This document shows positions 33,445 to 41,915 of a stretch of 64,000 nucleotides of DNA, in pieces; within the stretch, counting starts at the first letter, position 1; every line of letters starts with the position of its first letter. Made by a program: the position numbers and the translations under genes. The DNA is taken from contig NZ_BMTT01000010.1 of NCBI RefSeq assembly GCF_014649815.1, positions 1 through 64,000 on the forward strand. Direction: 5' to 3'. Under the pieces are notes generated by a model. That model was not told where the DNA came from. It saw only the letters and a program-made list of their open reading frames with translations, and did no database searches. This stretch comes from Streptomyces mutabilis (GTDB lineage: Bacteria; Actinomycetota; Actinomycetes; Streptomycetales; Streptomycetaceae).

Positions 33445-34215
33445 CTAGACCTGCGCCCGCCCCTGCCGTCGTACCTCCGCCAGGCGTTCCGCGCCCGCCT
33501 CCACGGCCGCCAGGGTCGCGTCGTCGGCCGGTTCGTCAAGGGTGCCGTTGGTGAGGCTGATCGCGTCGTCGCCGAGGCGTACGGCGGCGAGGGACACCGT
33601 GAGGACGGCGTCCTCGGCGTGCACCGTCACCCGCAGGCCCTGCCGGGCGTCCCCCGCCTGGGGCAGTGTCACGTCGGTGACCCGGACGTCCCGGGGGGCG
33701 CCGCGCGCGGCGCGGGCCGTGAAGTGCCCGCACGTGTCCGCCAGCGTGCCGAGCCAGGCCAGTGTGCCGTCGATGTCGGCGGCGCGGTGGGAGGTGATCC
33801 GGTAGTGGAGCTGGGCCCCGCCCGTCACCTCGTCCAGGGCGGTGGCGGCCCGCGGGGCGGTGGCGGCGCCGAAGAGGTCCTCGGTGTAGAGGACGTCCAG
33901 CAGCCGGGCGCAGTCGGGCCGCTCGGCGGTCGACTTGAGCACCGCGTCCCGCCAGGTCGCCGCACCCCGCGTCGGCTCCCACGCTCCTTCCAGGTCGGCC
34001 GCCGTGATCAGGGCCGCCCTCGCCTGCCCCCGGGTGAGCACGGGCGGCACGGTGGCGGGCGGAAGCGCGGCCGGGGACTGCGGGGTCGCCGACGCGGTGC
34101 CGGCCGGCCGGTCCGCCCCGCGCCCGCCGGTGGAGCAGGCGGCCGCCGTCAGCACCAGCACCGCCGAGAGCGCGGCGGCGGGCAGCGGGCGGGCGGCGAG
34201 CGCGGCGTGCTGCAT
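33445..34215 (-). CDS. Lipoprotein of unknown function
   Basis: A 256-residue secreted lipoprotein. The signal peptide MQHAALAARPLPAAALSAVL leads to the lipobox LTAAAC. The mature region begins with a Ser/Pro/Ala linker, then a globular part containing an ADLEGAWEPTRGAATW motif and two Cys (DCARLLDVLYTEDLFG, LADTCGHF) that may form a disulfide. The fold resembles PknH-sensor-like actinobacterial lipoproteins, but I cannot assign it firmly. ATG at 34215 is preceded by AGGAGGC. Confidence 0.8.
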   Translation of the reverse strand: MQHAALAARPLPAAALSAVLVLTAAACSTGGRGADRPAGTASATPQSPAALPPATVPPVLTRGQARAALITAADLEGAWEPTRGAATWRDAVLKSTAERPDCARLLDVLYTEDLFGAATAPRAATALDEVTGGAQLHYRITSHRAADIDGTLAWLGTLADTCGHFTARAARGAPRDVRVTDVTLPQAGDARQGLRVTVHAEDAVLTVSLAAVRLGDDAISLTNGTLDEPADDATLAAVEAGAERLAEVRRQGRAQV

Positions 34216-34357
34216 CGGGGTGCCTCCTGGAGGGCCGGGGCGAACGGCGCCGTTCAGGGCCGGTCGCACCCTCCACGGCACCACCCCGCCCGCCCCGCCA
34301 CCAGCGTGCGGGTCCGTCCGGGTGAGCAGGCCCGGGCCCGGACGGTGGCCCCGGGGC

Positions 34358-36028
34358 CTACAGCGCCAGCCACACCGTCGTGTCGGGCCCCAGGCGGCCG
34401 TCCTCCAGCGGCGCGCTGCTCAGCAGCACCTCGCCGGCCGGCCGGTCCACCACTCGGTCCGAGAGGTTGGTGACGCAGCGCCAGCCGGCCGAGCGGTCGA
34501 ACTGGAGGACCCCGTCCGGGACGTCGTCCGCCCAGGTCAGCGACTCCCCGTCGAGCAGCTTGCGGCGCAGGCGCAGGGCCGTGCGGTACAGCTCCAGGGT
34601 CGAGCCCTCGACGCCGTCCTGGGCGTCGACGGCGTACGCCGCGAAGCCCGGCGGCTGCGGCAGCCACGCCGCGCCCGCGCCGAAGCCGTACGACGGCCCC
34701 TCCGTCGTCCACGGCAGCGGCACCCGGCACCCGTCGCGGCCCTTGCGGACGTGCCCGGTCTGCTCCCAGATCGGGTCCTGGAGCACCTCGGTGGGCAGGT
34801 CGGCCACCTCGGGCAGTCCCAGCTCCTCACCCTGGTAGACGTACGCCGAGCCGGGCAGCGCCAGCATCAGCAGCGTCGCCGCGCGGGCCCGGCGCAGCCC
34901 GGCCGCCTCGTCGAGGGCCGGGGCCCGGCCGCCGGACAGCAGCCAGGCGTCGGTGTCGGTGCCCGGCGGCAGGACCAGGCGGGAGGCGTGGCGGACCACG
35001 TCGTGGTTGGAGAGCACCCAGGTCGCCGAGGCGCCGGCCGCGCGGGCGTCGGCGAGCGAGCCGGTGATGATCTCGCGCAGCTCCGCCGCGTCCCACCCGG
35101 CTTGCAGGTACTCGAAGTTGAAGGCCTGGCCCAGTTCGTCCGGACGGGCGTACAGCGCGCGCCGGGCGCCCGGCACCCAGGCCTCGGCGACGGCCATCCG
35201 GGGCGGCGCGTAGGTGTCGAAGATCTTGCGCCAGTCGCGGTAGACCTCGTGGACGTCGTCGCGGTCGTAGAAGGGGTGGGTGCCCGGGGCGAACTCGGTG
35301 AGCGCCCTCTCGCTGCTCAGCTCGGGGGAGCCGAGGTCGCGCAGCGGCTCGGTCAGGTCCTTGACCAGCGCGTGCGCCACGTCGACGCGGAAGCCGTCGA
35401 CGCCCCGGTCGCACCAGAACTTCAGCGTGGTGCGGAAGTCGGCGCGGACCTGCTCGTTCTCCCAGTTCAGGTCGGGCTGCTGAGGCGCGAAGAGGTGCAA
35501 ATACCACTGCCCGTCCGGCACCCGCTTCCAGGCGCTGCCGCCGAACACGGACTGCCAGTCGGTGGGCGGCAGTTCCCCTTGGTCGCCGCGGCCGTCGCGG
35601 AAGACGTAACGGTCGCGGGCCGCCGAACCCGGGCCCTCCGCCAGGGCCTCGCGGAACCACGCGTGGCGGTGGGAGGTGTGGTTGGGGACCAGGTCGACGA
35701 TCACCTTCAGACCCAGCCGGTGGGCCTCGGCGGCCATGGCGTCGAAGTCGTCCAGGGTGCCGAGGCGGGGGTCGACGTCGCGGTAGTCCTCGACGTCGTA
35801 GCCGCCGTCGGCGAGTTCGGAGGGGTAGAACGGGCTGAGCCACAGGGCGTCGACGCCCAGGGCGGCCAGGTGGGTCAGGCGTTGGGTGATGCCGCGCAGG
35901 TCACCGAGCCCGTCGCCGTCGGCGTCGGCGAAGCTGCGGGGGTAGACCTGGTAGATGACGGCCTGCCGCCACCAGTTGGGGTCCTTGGACGACAGGTCGG
36001 GCGTGCTGGCGGTGCTGCGTACGGACAC
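34358..36028 (-). CDS. GH13 alpha-glucosidase
   Basis: A 556-residue glycoside hydrolase family 13 enzyme, expected in the cytoplasm (no signal peptide), acting on maltose- or trehalose-type oligosaccharides. Start WWRQAVIYQVYPRSFADADG, conserved region DLVPNHTS, nucleophile region GFRVDVAHAL (Asp), acid/base MAVAEAWVPG (Glu) and stabiliser LSNHDVVRH (Asp) are all present. The GTG start follows GAAGGAG. No sugar ABC transporter is adjacent. Its promoter region ends where the interrupted VOC gene begins. Confidence 0.92.
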   Translation of the reverse strand: MSVRSTASTPDLSSKDPNWWRQAVIYQVYPRSFADADGDGLGDLRGITQRLTHLAALGVDALWLSPFYPSELADGGYDVEDYRDVDPRLGTLDDFDAMAAEAHRLGLKVIVDLVPNHTSHRHAWFREALAEGPGSAARDRYVFRDGRGDQGELPPTDWQSVFGGSAWKRVPDGQWYLHLFAPQQPDLNWENEQVRADFRTTLKFWCDRGVDGFRVDVAHALVKDLTEPLRDLGSPELSSERALTEFAPGTHPFYDRDDVHEVYRDWRKIFDTYAPPRMAVAEAWVPGARRALYARPDELGQAFNFEYLQAGWDAAELREIITGSLADARAAGASATWVLSNHDVVRHASRLVLPPGTDTDAWLLSGGRAPALDEAAGLRRARAATLLMLALPGSAYVYQGEELGLPEVADLPTEVLQDPIWEQTGHVRKGRDGCRVPLPWTTEGPSYGFGAGAAWLPQPPGFAAYAVDAQDGVEGSTLELYRTALRLRRKLLDGESLTWADDVPDGVLQFDRSAGWRCVTNLSDRVVDRPAGEVLLSSAPLEDGRLGPDTTVWLAL

Positions 36029-36253
36029 GCGGTCTCCTTCGCGGTGCGTGCGGGCGACACGAATAGATCTGTCCACATCACCCGAAAAGTGAACCCGTGC
36101 GCCCGCGACGCGCCGGGCACCGCACACCTTGGCGCCGGCGCGGGGACCGGTGACCGGAGTGCTCCGCCTCCCCTCACCTCCTCCTCGGCGCGTCCTCGGT
36201 CCCCACCGCGCACGGGCACCGGCTCCGGCTTCGAGAACGCGGCCCGGCCGGTC

Positions 36254-36307
36254 CTAGTCCCGCGGTGCCAGGGTGCGCAGGACGTCGAACTCGTTGCCTT
36301 CGGGGTC
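36254..36307 (-). pseudogene. Displaced 3' end of the VOC gene
   Basis: Read on the minus strand, these bases encode DPEGNEFDVLRTLAPRD and a stop, the typical C-terminus of a glyoxalase-like VOC protein, but with no upstream coding. It is the severed end of the gene at 42780-43142, separated by insertion of the 6.5-kb element. The fragment starts at the shared core GGGGTC (36302-36307). Confidence 0.9.
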
Positions 36308-36330
36308 TCCCGACACGCGTGTCTAGCAGT
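36282..36330. other. attL: left junction of the integrated element
   Basis: The core GGGGTC occupies 36302-36307. To its left is the VOC gene end (attB half); to its right is element DNA (TCCCGACACGCGTGTCTAGC). Taken with attR, the element halves form an imperfect inverted repeat around the core (TGCTAG...GCGTGT...GGG), as expected of a serine-integrase attP. Confidence 0.85.
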
Positions 36331-36346
36331 TCTGGAGATACGCCCG

Positions 36347-38007
36347 ATGGCAGCAAAAGCGCAGGTCAGCGCGGGGGATGCAACTAACTCACTCGGGGTA
36401 GGTATGGAGACCCAACCCCGCGCACTGTCCGCTGTCCGTCTGTCGGTGGAGACCGACGAAACCACCTCGCCCGGCCGCCAGCGCGCCGCCAACGAGGGGG
36501 CCGCCGCATCCGTCGGTGCCCGCATCATCGGGGAGGCCGTAGACCTCGGAGTCAGCGCGTCCAAGACCACGCCCTTTGAGCGGCCGGAACTCGGCCCGTG
36601 GCTTGCCCAGCCGGACAGCTTCGACGTTCTGTGTTTCTGGCGATTCGATCGCGCCGTTCGCAGCATGGCGGATATGAACGCGCTTGTGCAGTGGGCGCGC
36701 GAACACCGGAAAGTGATCGTGTTCGCTGAGGGACCGGGCGGCCGTCTCACGCTGGATTTCCGCAGTGGCGTGGATCTCATCACTCAACTGATTCTCCAAA
36801 TCTTCGCGTTCGCCGCTGAATTCGAGGCGCAGTCCATCCGTGAACGTGTCCTCGGGGCACAGGCAGCCATGCGCGGAATGGATCTTCGGTGGCGCGGTTC
36901 CCGCCCGCCGTACGGATACGTTCCCGTTCCGCTGGAATCCGGCGGGTGGACGCTGGCACCGGCCACCGAGGAAATCCCCGGATGCGGTCCCGCCCCGGTC
37001 GCTGTCATTGAGCGGATCATCCGTGACTTGATGGGAGATCCGGCACAGGGCGTGAACGGCAAGACCGTGAGTGCCATTGCCGAGGAACTGAACAACGAGG
37101 GAGTTCCCTCTCCCCGTGACTGGTGGGCACTGGCCAAGGGGCGGACGACTGGAGGAAAGACGGGCGGGGCCAAGGGACAGCGCGTGACCCGTGAGCGGTT
37201 CAAAAGCTGCTGCGTTCCCCGGCGTTGCTCGGTTGGAAGACGCACGACGGCAAGCCTGTGCGGGACAGCGAGGGACGGCCGGTTATGGCGACGGCTGACC
37301 CGATCCTGACCCGCGCCGAGTACGACCGGGTAGGCGCGCTGCTGGACGCCCGGAGCATCAACAACCGTGAGCGGAAGGACACGAACGCGCTGCTGCTCGG
37401 AGTGGTCCACTGCGTGAGCTGTGGGGGCCGTATGTACCTCAACGCGCAGACCGGAAAAACGCCCACCTACAAGTGCAACAGTCATGCGCGCGGGGACAAG
37501 TGCGAGGCACCGGCGAATGTTCGGGGAGATTGGGCCGACGAATACGCGGAGCGGGAATTCATCGCTGCGGTCGGTGGGCTGCACGTGACTCGCGTTATCG
37601 AGATTCCGGGATATGACCCGGCCCCCGAGATTGCGGCGACGCTGGCCGAGTTTGAGGAACACCAGCGGCAGGAAGGGCGGCAGAAATCGCGGGCAGCGCG
37701 TGAGGCATGGCAGCGCCGGGCAGACGCCCTCGACGCCAGGTTGGCCGAACTGGAGGCGACCCCGGCAACTCCCGCCCGCCGCGAGGTGATCGGCACCGGC
37801 CGGACGTACGCCGATGAATGGCGGGACGCTGACACAGCGGGACGCCGTCGAATGCTGCTGGACGCTGGCGCGCATCTCACGGTGAAGCGGGGACGGCCGG
37901 GCGGTTGGCGACGGCTGGACGAATTGCGGGTGGTCTTCACGCTGCGGGACGCCGACCACGCCGAGGCGGCGGAATGGGCGGAACACACGGCCTTTGACGC
38001 CGTGTAA
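36347..38007 (+). pseudogene. Large serine recombinase (integrase), frame broken by -1 shift
   Basis: Across two frames this is a complete serine integrase. It has the N-terminal resolvase domain with catalytic Ser in AVRLSVETDETTS, and the FWRFDRAVRSMADMN and EFEAQSIRERV segments. The recombinase domain follows (RGSRPPYGYVPV), then a zinc ribbon (CVSCGGRMY ... KCNSHARGDKC) and a coiled coil (EFEEHQRQEGRQKSRAAREA). The first frame runs to about 37206, where TTC-AAA-AGC should read TTC-AAA-AAG for the family sequence; the second frame continues to 38007. One A missing from a four-A run explains it. Options are sequencing error, inactivating mutation or -1 slippage. ATG 36347 or 36404 may start it. 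Confidence 0.88.
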
Positions 38008-38024
38008 GCCACGCAGACACCCTT

Positions 38025-38059
38025 GGGCCCACCCTGACATCTCACGTCAGGGTGGGCCC
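38025..38059 (+). terminator. Integrase terminator
   Basis: Perfect 14-bp arms GGGCCCACCCTGAC (38025-38038) and GTCAGGGTGGGCCC (38046-38059), followed by TTC, begin 18 bp after the integrase stop. The rest of the gap to 38321 shows no gene. Confidence 0.85.
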
Positions 38060-38321
38060 TTCGCATGCCTGACAACCGATGCCGCCCCAGAGGCTCCAGA
38101 AAGGCCCTGAGCGCCCTTCTAACGCCCTAAGCCCACGGGTGGACCCTTTAATGTCGGTGAATGCGCCGCAGGCTCTCAGGCGGGCGCACAGGGCTTCGCT
38201 GCAAGTTGTAGCCATTGGATTGCAGAAAGTAACGTCAGGGTTCGTCGGCCCGCCTCTTAACTCGCGCCCTCCCTGGATTACGTAACGCCACCAACAATCG
38301 ACCGGCAGAGAGGGGACCGCG

Positions 38322-38504
38322 ATGCCGATCACGAACACGCTCGATCTGGAAACGCTCAGTGCCCGCATGAACGAGTGGGCAAGCGAAGCGCGCACCAAGC
38401 GGGGCCACCTCGTTCGCGCTTTCCGGGCGAACCTCGGTAACCGCACCGACCTACAGGCGGCCCGCCTCGCGCTGATCCTCGAATACGCGGAGAAGCACGC
38501 CTAG
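38322..38504 (+). CDS. Small element protein, unknown
   Basis: A 60-residue acidic/basic mixed helical protein starting MPITNTLDLETLSARMNEWA. The segment RGHLVRAFRANLGNRTD suggests a small DNA- or RNA-binding helix bundle, but no family is recognised. A ribosome site (AGAGAGGGGA) stands before the ATG and a T-run terminator follows, so it is a real single gene of the element. Confidence 0.65.
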   Translation: MPITNTLDLETLSARMNEWASEARTKRGHLVRAFRANLGNRTDLQAARLALILEYAEKHA

Positions 38505-38526
38505 ACGCGCTGCCGCACCCCCTAGG

Positions 38527-38558
38527 AAATCCCCGTCTCTCCCGGGCGGGGATTTTTT
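38527..38558 (+). terminator. Rho-independent terminator with T-run
   Basis: AAATCCCCG (38527-38535) pairs with CGGGGATTT (38547-38555), followed by TTT. It lies 22 bp after the 60-residue gene. Confidence 0.9.
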
Positions 38559-38662
38559 GCGGACTACTTACGCGGACATTCGCGTAATGCCCTACTGCCT
38601 TTCGCGGAGCCGAGCGGACTTGCGACGGACATTCGCGGAATCACTGAACCCTTTAGCGGACT
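38559..38662 (+). repeat. Iterated GCGGACT/GGACATTCGCG motif
   Basis: GCGGAC(A/T) or a one-base variant occurs at 38559, 38572, 38614, 38625 and 38656. Two copies extend to GGACATTCGCG(T/G)AAT (38574 and 38627). The cluster fills the space between a terminator and the zinc-finger gene at 38679, so it may be a binding array for an element-encoded protein. Confidence 0.5.
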
Positions 38663-38678
38663 TGAGAGGAATGAAGCC

Positions 38679-39017
38679 ATGATCGAGCCGACTTACGACG
38701 GAGTTAAGCGGAAGCCCAAGGGGGGTTACGTCGCGATACGCGGGGCAATCCGGCGGGCCGAGTCGCTCGCCTATGAGGCACTGCCGACCGGCCACCCCAC
38801 AGCGCACGAGATCCACGCAGCCCTGACGGAAGCACTGGAAATCGTGGATGCCGTCCTGTTCCCCGCCGGGGGCTGCGCGGGCCCTGAGTGCACGAACCCC
38901 GTGCCAGACAAGGGAATGGGCCGCCCGGCGCTGTACTGCTCGCGTCGCTGCAAGGACCGGGCCGCGTACCGCGCACGTAAGGAACGGGGACAGCGGAAGA
39001 GCGGGGCCGCGAGCTGA
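38679..39017 (+). CDS. Small protein with C-terminal zinc-finger-like motif
   Basis: A 112-residue protein. The N-terminal two thirds are helical (AIRRAESLAYEAL, EIHAALTEALEIVDAVLFP). The C-terminus carries four spaced Cys (CAGPECTNPVP ... YCSRRCKDRAAYRARKE), the CxxxxC...CxxxC pattern seen in small FCS/CGNR-like zinc fingers of actinobacterial mobile elements. A DNA- or RNA-binding role is inferred. ATG is preceded by GAGAGGA. The same YCS-x-x-C-(K/R) signature recurs in the next gene. Confidence 0.72.
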   Translation: MIEPTYDGVKRKPKGGYVAIRGAIRRAESLAYEALPTGHPTAHEIHAALTEALEIVDAVLFPAGGCAGPECTNPVPDKGMGRPALYCSRRCKDRAAYRARKERGQRKSGAAS

Positions 39018-39184
39018 GCCCTCCCTCTATTTCCTCTTTCTTTCTCTGGTGTGACGAAGCTAGGTATGTAGAGACACAGTGTGTATAGAAGAGCTGTAGA
39101 AGTTAGTTGCTCGCCTCCCAACCAAACCGTGTCGCTATACACAGGGAACGTCACACCTCCCGACCTACCGAGGAGGTACCGAAA

Positions 39185-39580
39185 ATGGGCTACTACACGT
39201 GGCAGGCTCAAGAGAGTCACTGCGTGATCTGCTCTCGCTCGCTGACCGGCCGACAGGAACGCTACTGCTCGAATGCCTGCCGACAGGCCCACAAGCGACA
39301 GGCCGCGCTGACCAACGATGCAGCCTTGGGGAAGCGCACGTGCGATTTCTGCGAGCGTAGTTTCTGGCCAGAAAGCAAGCGTCAGCGTTTCTGCTCCCCC
39401 GTCTGCGCCGACGGGAAAAGGTCTCAAGCCGAGGACGCGCGTTGGGATGCCGTCTGCCAGCTTGACGGCTGCGAGGACAATGCCGGATGGGACGGCACAG
39501 GACGTGCCCGCCGGTACTGCTCGCGCGCCCATCAGCAGAAGGCTTATCGACTGCGGAAGAAGGCTGAGGGTACGGCGTAA
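39185..39580 (+). CDS. Triple zinc-finger-like protein
   Basis: A 131-residue protein built of three Cys-rich modules: CVICSRSLTGRQERYCSNAC, CDFCERSFWPESKRQRFCSPVC and CQLDGCEDN with YCSRAHQQKAYRLRKK. Each has the CxxC...CxxxC(R/Q) spacing of a treble-clef or zinc-ribbon finger, and the basic tail suggests nucleic-acid binding. The start is fixed by a strong AGGAGGT. Three fingers in tandem suggest duplication of one module. It is the last of the rightward genes before a T-run terminator. Confidence 0.75.
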   Translation: MGYYTWQAQESHCVICSRSLTGRQERYCSNACRQAHKRQAALTNDAALGKRTCDFCERSFWPESKRQRFCSPVCADGKRSQAEDARWDAVCQLDGCEDNAGWDGTGRARRYCSRAHQQKAYRLRKKAEGTA

Positions 39581-39741
39581 CGTTACGCACTGATCGTGGC
39601 GTAAGTCACTCACGCTTAATCGACGCTCTCTCTGGAGGGTAGAGGCTCGTCACCTCTGCGGTGCGCATGACTTTTGGTCTTCCTCTTCTTCAAGAGTCGG
39701 CGCGTAGCTCACGCGTGCTTAGTCCTTTCCCACGCGTGCGA

Positions 39742-39786
39742 GGGCACCTATCGGCTTTCTTAGCGACCGGTGGGTGCCCTTTTTTT
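39742..39786 (+). terminator. Rho-independent terminator
   Basis: GGGCACC (39742-39748) pairs with GGTGCCC (39773-39779), followed by seven Ts. It ends the rightward gene group of the element. Confidence 0.88.
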
Positions 39787-40079
39787 GTTCGGGTGAGGGC
39801 GGCCCCTGGTGATCCTTCACCTTTGCTGTGGCGCTTTATTCGCTGGCTCTGAATTCCTCGGAACTCTCCGCCCCCTTTTACCCATGGGGGCGTCACTATA
39901 TGTGACTAAAGGGGGTGGGGAGGGGCCCTTTCCCGGGTTTACGGACACCGCAGGGGTATAGCTGCTCGCTGTCTGTACGGGTTCTCAAGTCGTTGCGCCA
40001 AACATTGCGATACATACGGGATCGCTCCGCAACCGATCGAGAGCCGGTCACCGATGTACGGTTGCGCCAGATAGCGCTA
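39787..40079. other. Gene-free AT-richer stretch
   Basis: No open frame with a plausible start or composition was found here. The stretch lies downstream of both the rightward zinc-finger gene and the leftward nuclease gene. It is less GC-rich than the chromosome around the element. Confidence 0.5.
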
Positions 40080-40772
40080 TTAGTTGATGTAACTGCACTC
40101 CTCGCAGCAGTCACTCGCACTCTGTCCGTAGATGTTCCAAGCGGGGTTTCTGGACCTCTCGATTAGCGTGTCCCAGGTATTCACCGCGAACCTATTTCCG
40201 GCGTCCATCAGAGCCTTGACTCGCTCACGATCAGCATTCGTGACAATCGCACGCCGGCCGATTACGATCTGGGCGTTGACCGTGTGACTCGAAAGATGAC
40301 TGAGGCCACCGCCATACGGCCTAGGTTCATTGATGTAATATTGGAGCTTGTTTATCCAGTATCGCCATTCGCCAACCTGCTGAATGGCTTCCACCATTTT
40401 TTCTGCCGGCCTGCGGTTGCTCGGATTGAACCATCTGGCAGTTGGGCTCTCCAGTTCTACCATGGTGTAGTTAAGGGGCAGACTCTCTGTCCGTGCAGCC
40501 AGGAAATCCATCCTCACCTCATTCCCTAGGCGCACTTCTTGCTTAATCCACCAGCAGAAGCCGGGCCCCAGAAACCGGGCAAGAATTACTGGATGCTTCC
40601 AGAGAAATACTTGCAGCGGCTTCTCTGTGTCGGAGTTTTCTACCAGCTCCCGAAATTGACCTACAAGTTCTGGGTCGATCGGATCCAGGGCGCATACCCT
40701 CTTGAACCCGAGAGGGGTGAGAATGTTATTCGCATAGTTGACTCGCCGGTCAAGCTCCTGATCGTATTCCAT
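40080..40772 (-). CDS. Shedu-like (DUF4263) nuclease, candidate phage-defence effector
   Basis: A 230-residue protein matching the DUF4263/Shedu pattern. The pre-domain helix has FLWKHPVIL (family F-L-x-x-N/H-P). The PD-(D/E)XK-like core is VRMDFLAA (D89), YTMVELESP (E106-L-E108) and the AIQQVGEWRYWI helix (Q131/Q132). The closing NAQIVIGRRAI...RERVKALMD...VNTWDTLIERS matches the family's C-terminus. Position 108 is Glu where many PD-(D/E)XK enzymes have Lys. Standalone Shedu proteins protect against phage by nucleic-acid cleavage. A short Cys cluster (CCEECSYIN) ends the protein. GC content is lower than neighbours, in keeping with transfer. Confidence 0.72.
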   Translation of the reverse strand: MEYDQELDRRVNYANNILTPLGFKRVCALDPIDPELVGQFRELVENSDTEKPLQVFLWKHPVILARFLGPGFCWWIKQEVRLGNEVRMDFLAARTESLPLNYTMVELESPTARWFNPSNRRPAEKMVEAIQQVGEWRYWINKLQYYINEPRPYGGGLSHLSSHTVNAQIVIGRRAIVTNADRERVKALMDAGNRFAVNTWDTLIERSRNPAWNIYGQSASDCCEECSYIN

Positions 40773-40990
40773 TTAAGCCTCACAGTCGGGTCTAATGTCG
40801 CATCGATCGTGCTCATGCCGCCGTATGTACTTTAGGTGAGCCCTCGACTGACCGGAGGGTGAACGGGGAAAATCCTCGGCAGATTCCTGTGTGCGTGCTG
40901 ATGGCCAGGAAGACGTGAACGACCCGAGCTATGGCGGGCGATGGCTGGCCGCTTGGACGGCGGGACGAGCTAAGTGGGGCAATCGCCGTA

Positions 40991-41076
40991 GAGGAACAGG
41001 CCAGAGGTAAACGTTCCTCTCTGGCCCCACAGCGAAGACCCTACAGATTGCCCGGTGGTCGGGCGCTGTAGGTCTT
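40991..41076. terminator. Two hairpins downstream of the 41.1-kb gene
   Basis: AGAGGAAC (40991-40998) pairs with GTTCCTCT about 15 bases on. AAGACC/TACAG (41036-41046) pairs with CTGTA/GGTCTT (41066-41076), followed on the plus strand by TTTG. They separate the nuclease promoter region from the leftward 96-residue gene. The rest of 40773-40990 holds no gene. Confidence 0.55.
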
Positions 41077-41103
41077 TTGTCTGCTACTTGTCCAGCAGAT
41101 CGG

Positions 41104-41394
41104 TCACCATTCTCCCCGCCCGGCGAACCACCCGGCGAGATACGCGGTTGCCATATCCAGCGAAGGGAGAGGCCAGCCCGGATTTTCATTGGGTCCCGGC
41201 TGGACCCAGTAGGCTGCTTCCTGGCCCCGCTCGGCCGGGATTTCGATAATCCACATCCGGTAAAACCGCTCCGGGTCGTTATCCGGGTCGTCCTGGAAGA
41301 ACCACCCGCAAAGGGCTCCGTTTTCCTTCCGCCGCTCGGACCATTCGAACCGGAAGCCCTGCGCGTATTCAATATCGCCCAACCTACGTGTCAT
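41104..41394 (-). CDS. Hypothetical element protein
   Basis: A 96-residue acidic protein rich in aromatic residues (FRFEWSERRKENG, CGWFFQDDPDNDPERFYRMW, EAAYWVQPGPN). It has no signal or membrane segment. The family is not recognised; composition and context suggest a small accessory protein of phage or integrative elements. It is followed by hairpins and read in the same direction as the GntR gene, separated from it by a perfect hairpin. Confidence 0.68.
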   Translation of the reverse strand: MTRRLGDIEYAQGFRFEWSERRKENGALCGWFFQDDPDNDPERFYRMWIIEIPAERGQEAAYWVQPGPNENPGWPLPSLDMATAYLAGWFAGRGEW

Positions 41395-41435
41395 GCTGCC
41401 CCACCCTCCGTCGATCTTCGTAGCACCCTCAACCT

Positions 41436-41477
41436 AGGCCCCACGGTCGCCCAATTGCCGGGCGAGCTGTGGGGCCT
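41436..41477 (-). terminator. Terminator after GntR gene
   Basis: Perfect 9-bp arms AGGCCCCAC (41436-41444) and GTGGGGCCT (41469-41477), with an inner GCCC/GGGC helix, lie 45 bp past the GntR stop. Confidence 0.75.
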
Positions 41478-41521
41478 CTCTACTTGACTACACAGAGTCA
41501 CGGCTTTGGCCAATATTGTGA

Positions 41522-41752
41522 TTAGTCTTTGCGCGCGACGAACGTTCCCCATCCCGGCGACGCGGTGACCAGTCCGCGCCGCTTGAGGTCCTGCACCGCT
41601 CGCGCTGCCGTCGATGACGCGACCCCAAATTCCTCTGCCAGCGGGACGGCCCCCGGCAGTCGAGTGCCCGGCGGGTACGTGCCATCAGCGATCCGCTGTT
41701 CGAGGATCGCGGCGATTTGCGGCCACGCGGGCAGGGTCGGGTCAAGCTCCAT
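41522..41752 (-). CDS. Minimal GntR-type winged-helix repressor
   Basis: A 76-residue protein that is only a GntR DNA-binding domain: AAILEQRIADGTYPPGTRLP, VPLAEEFGVASSTAARAVQD, LKRRGLVTASPGWGTFVARK. No ligand domain is present. In streptomycete integrative elements, GntR-type KorSA-like repressors control transfer and spread genes. The adjacent divergent operon at 41916 is the likely target. ATG at 41752 (MELDPTLPAWPQ) is the natural start of the fold. Confidence 0.85.
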   Translation of the reverse strand: MELDPTLPAWPQIAAILEQRIADGTYPPGTRLPGAVPLAEEFGVASSTAARAVQDLKRRGLVTASPGWGTFVARKD

Positions 41753-41915
41753 GGCGATCAAGCCAGGTCGGCTGACAGACCGCTGCATCTCGACTATCTT
41801 CGGATGCCCGCCATGGTTCGAATGGCGTGGTTCAAAGAGTGCAACAAAAACGCCCCCGGGATGGCCGGTAGGAGGGCCGCCCCGAGGGCTAAGCCGACTG
41901 AATAGGAGTCGACCT

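Noticed and set aside
33935-36346. Open frame continuous with the integrase running back through the lipoprotein and alpha-glucosidase region
   Set aside because: Antisense to two real genes; the integrase fold starts only after about 36347.
41077-41487. Plus-strand frame opposite the 96-residue element gene
   Set aside because: It is rich in Pro/Arg/Leu as a shadow frame and has no ribosome site; the minus-strand product has natural composition.
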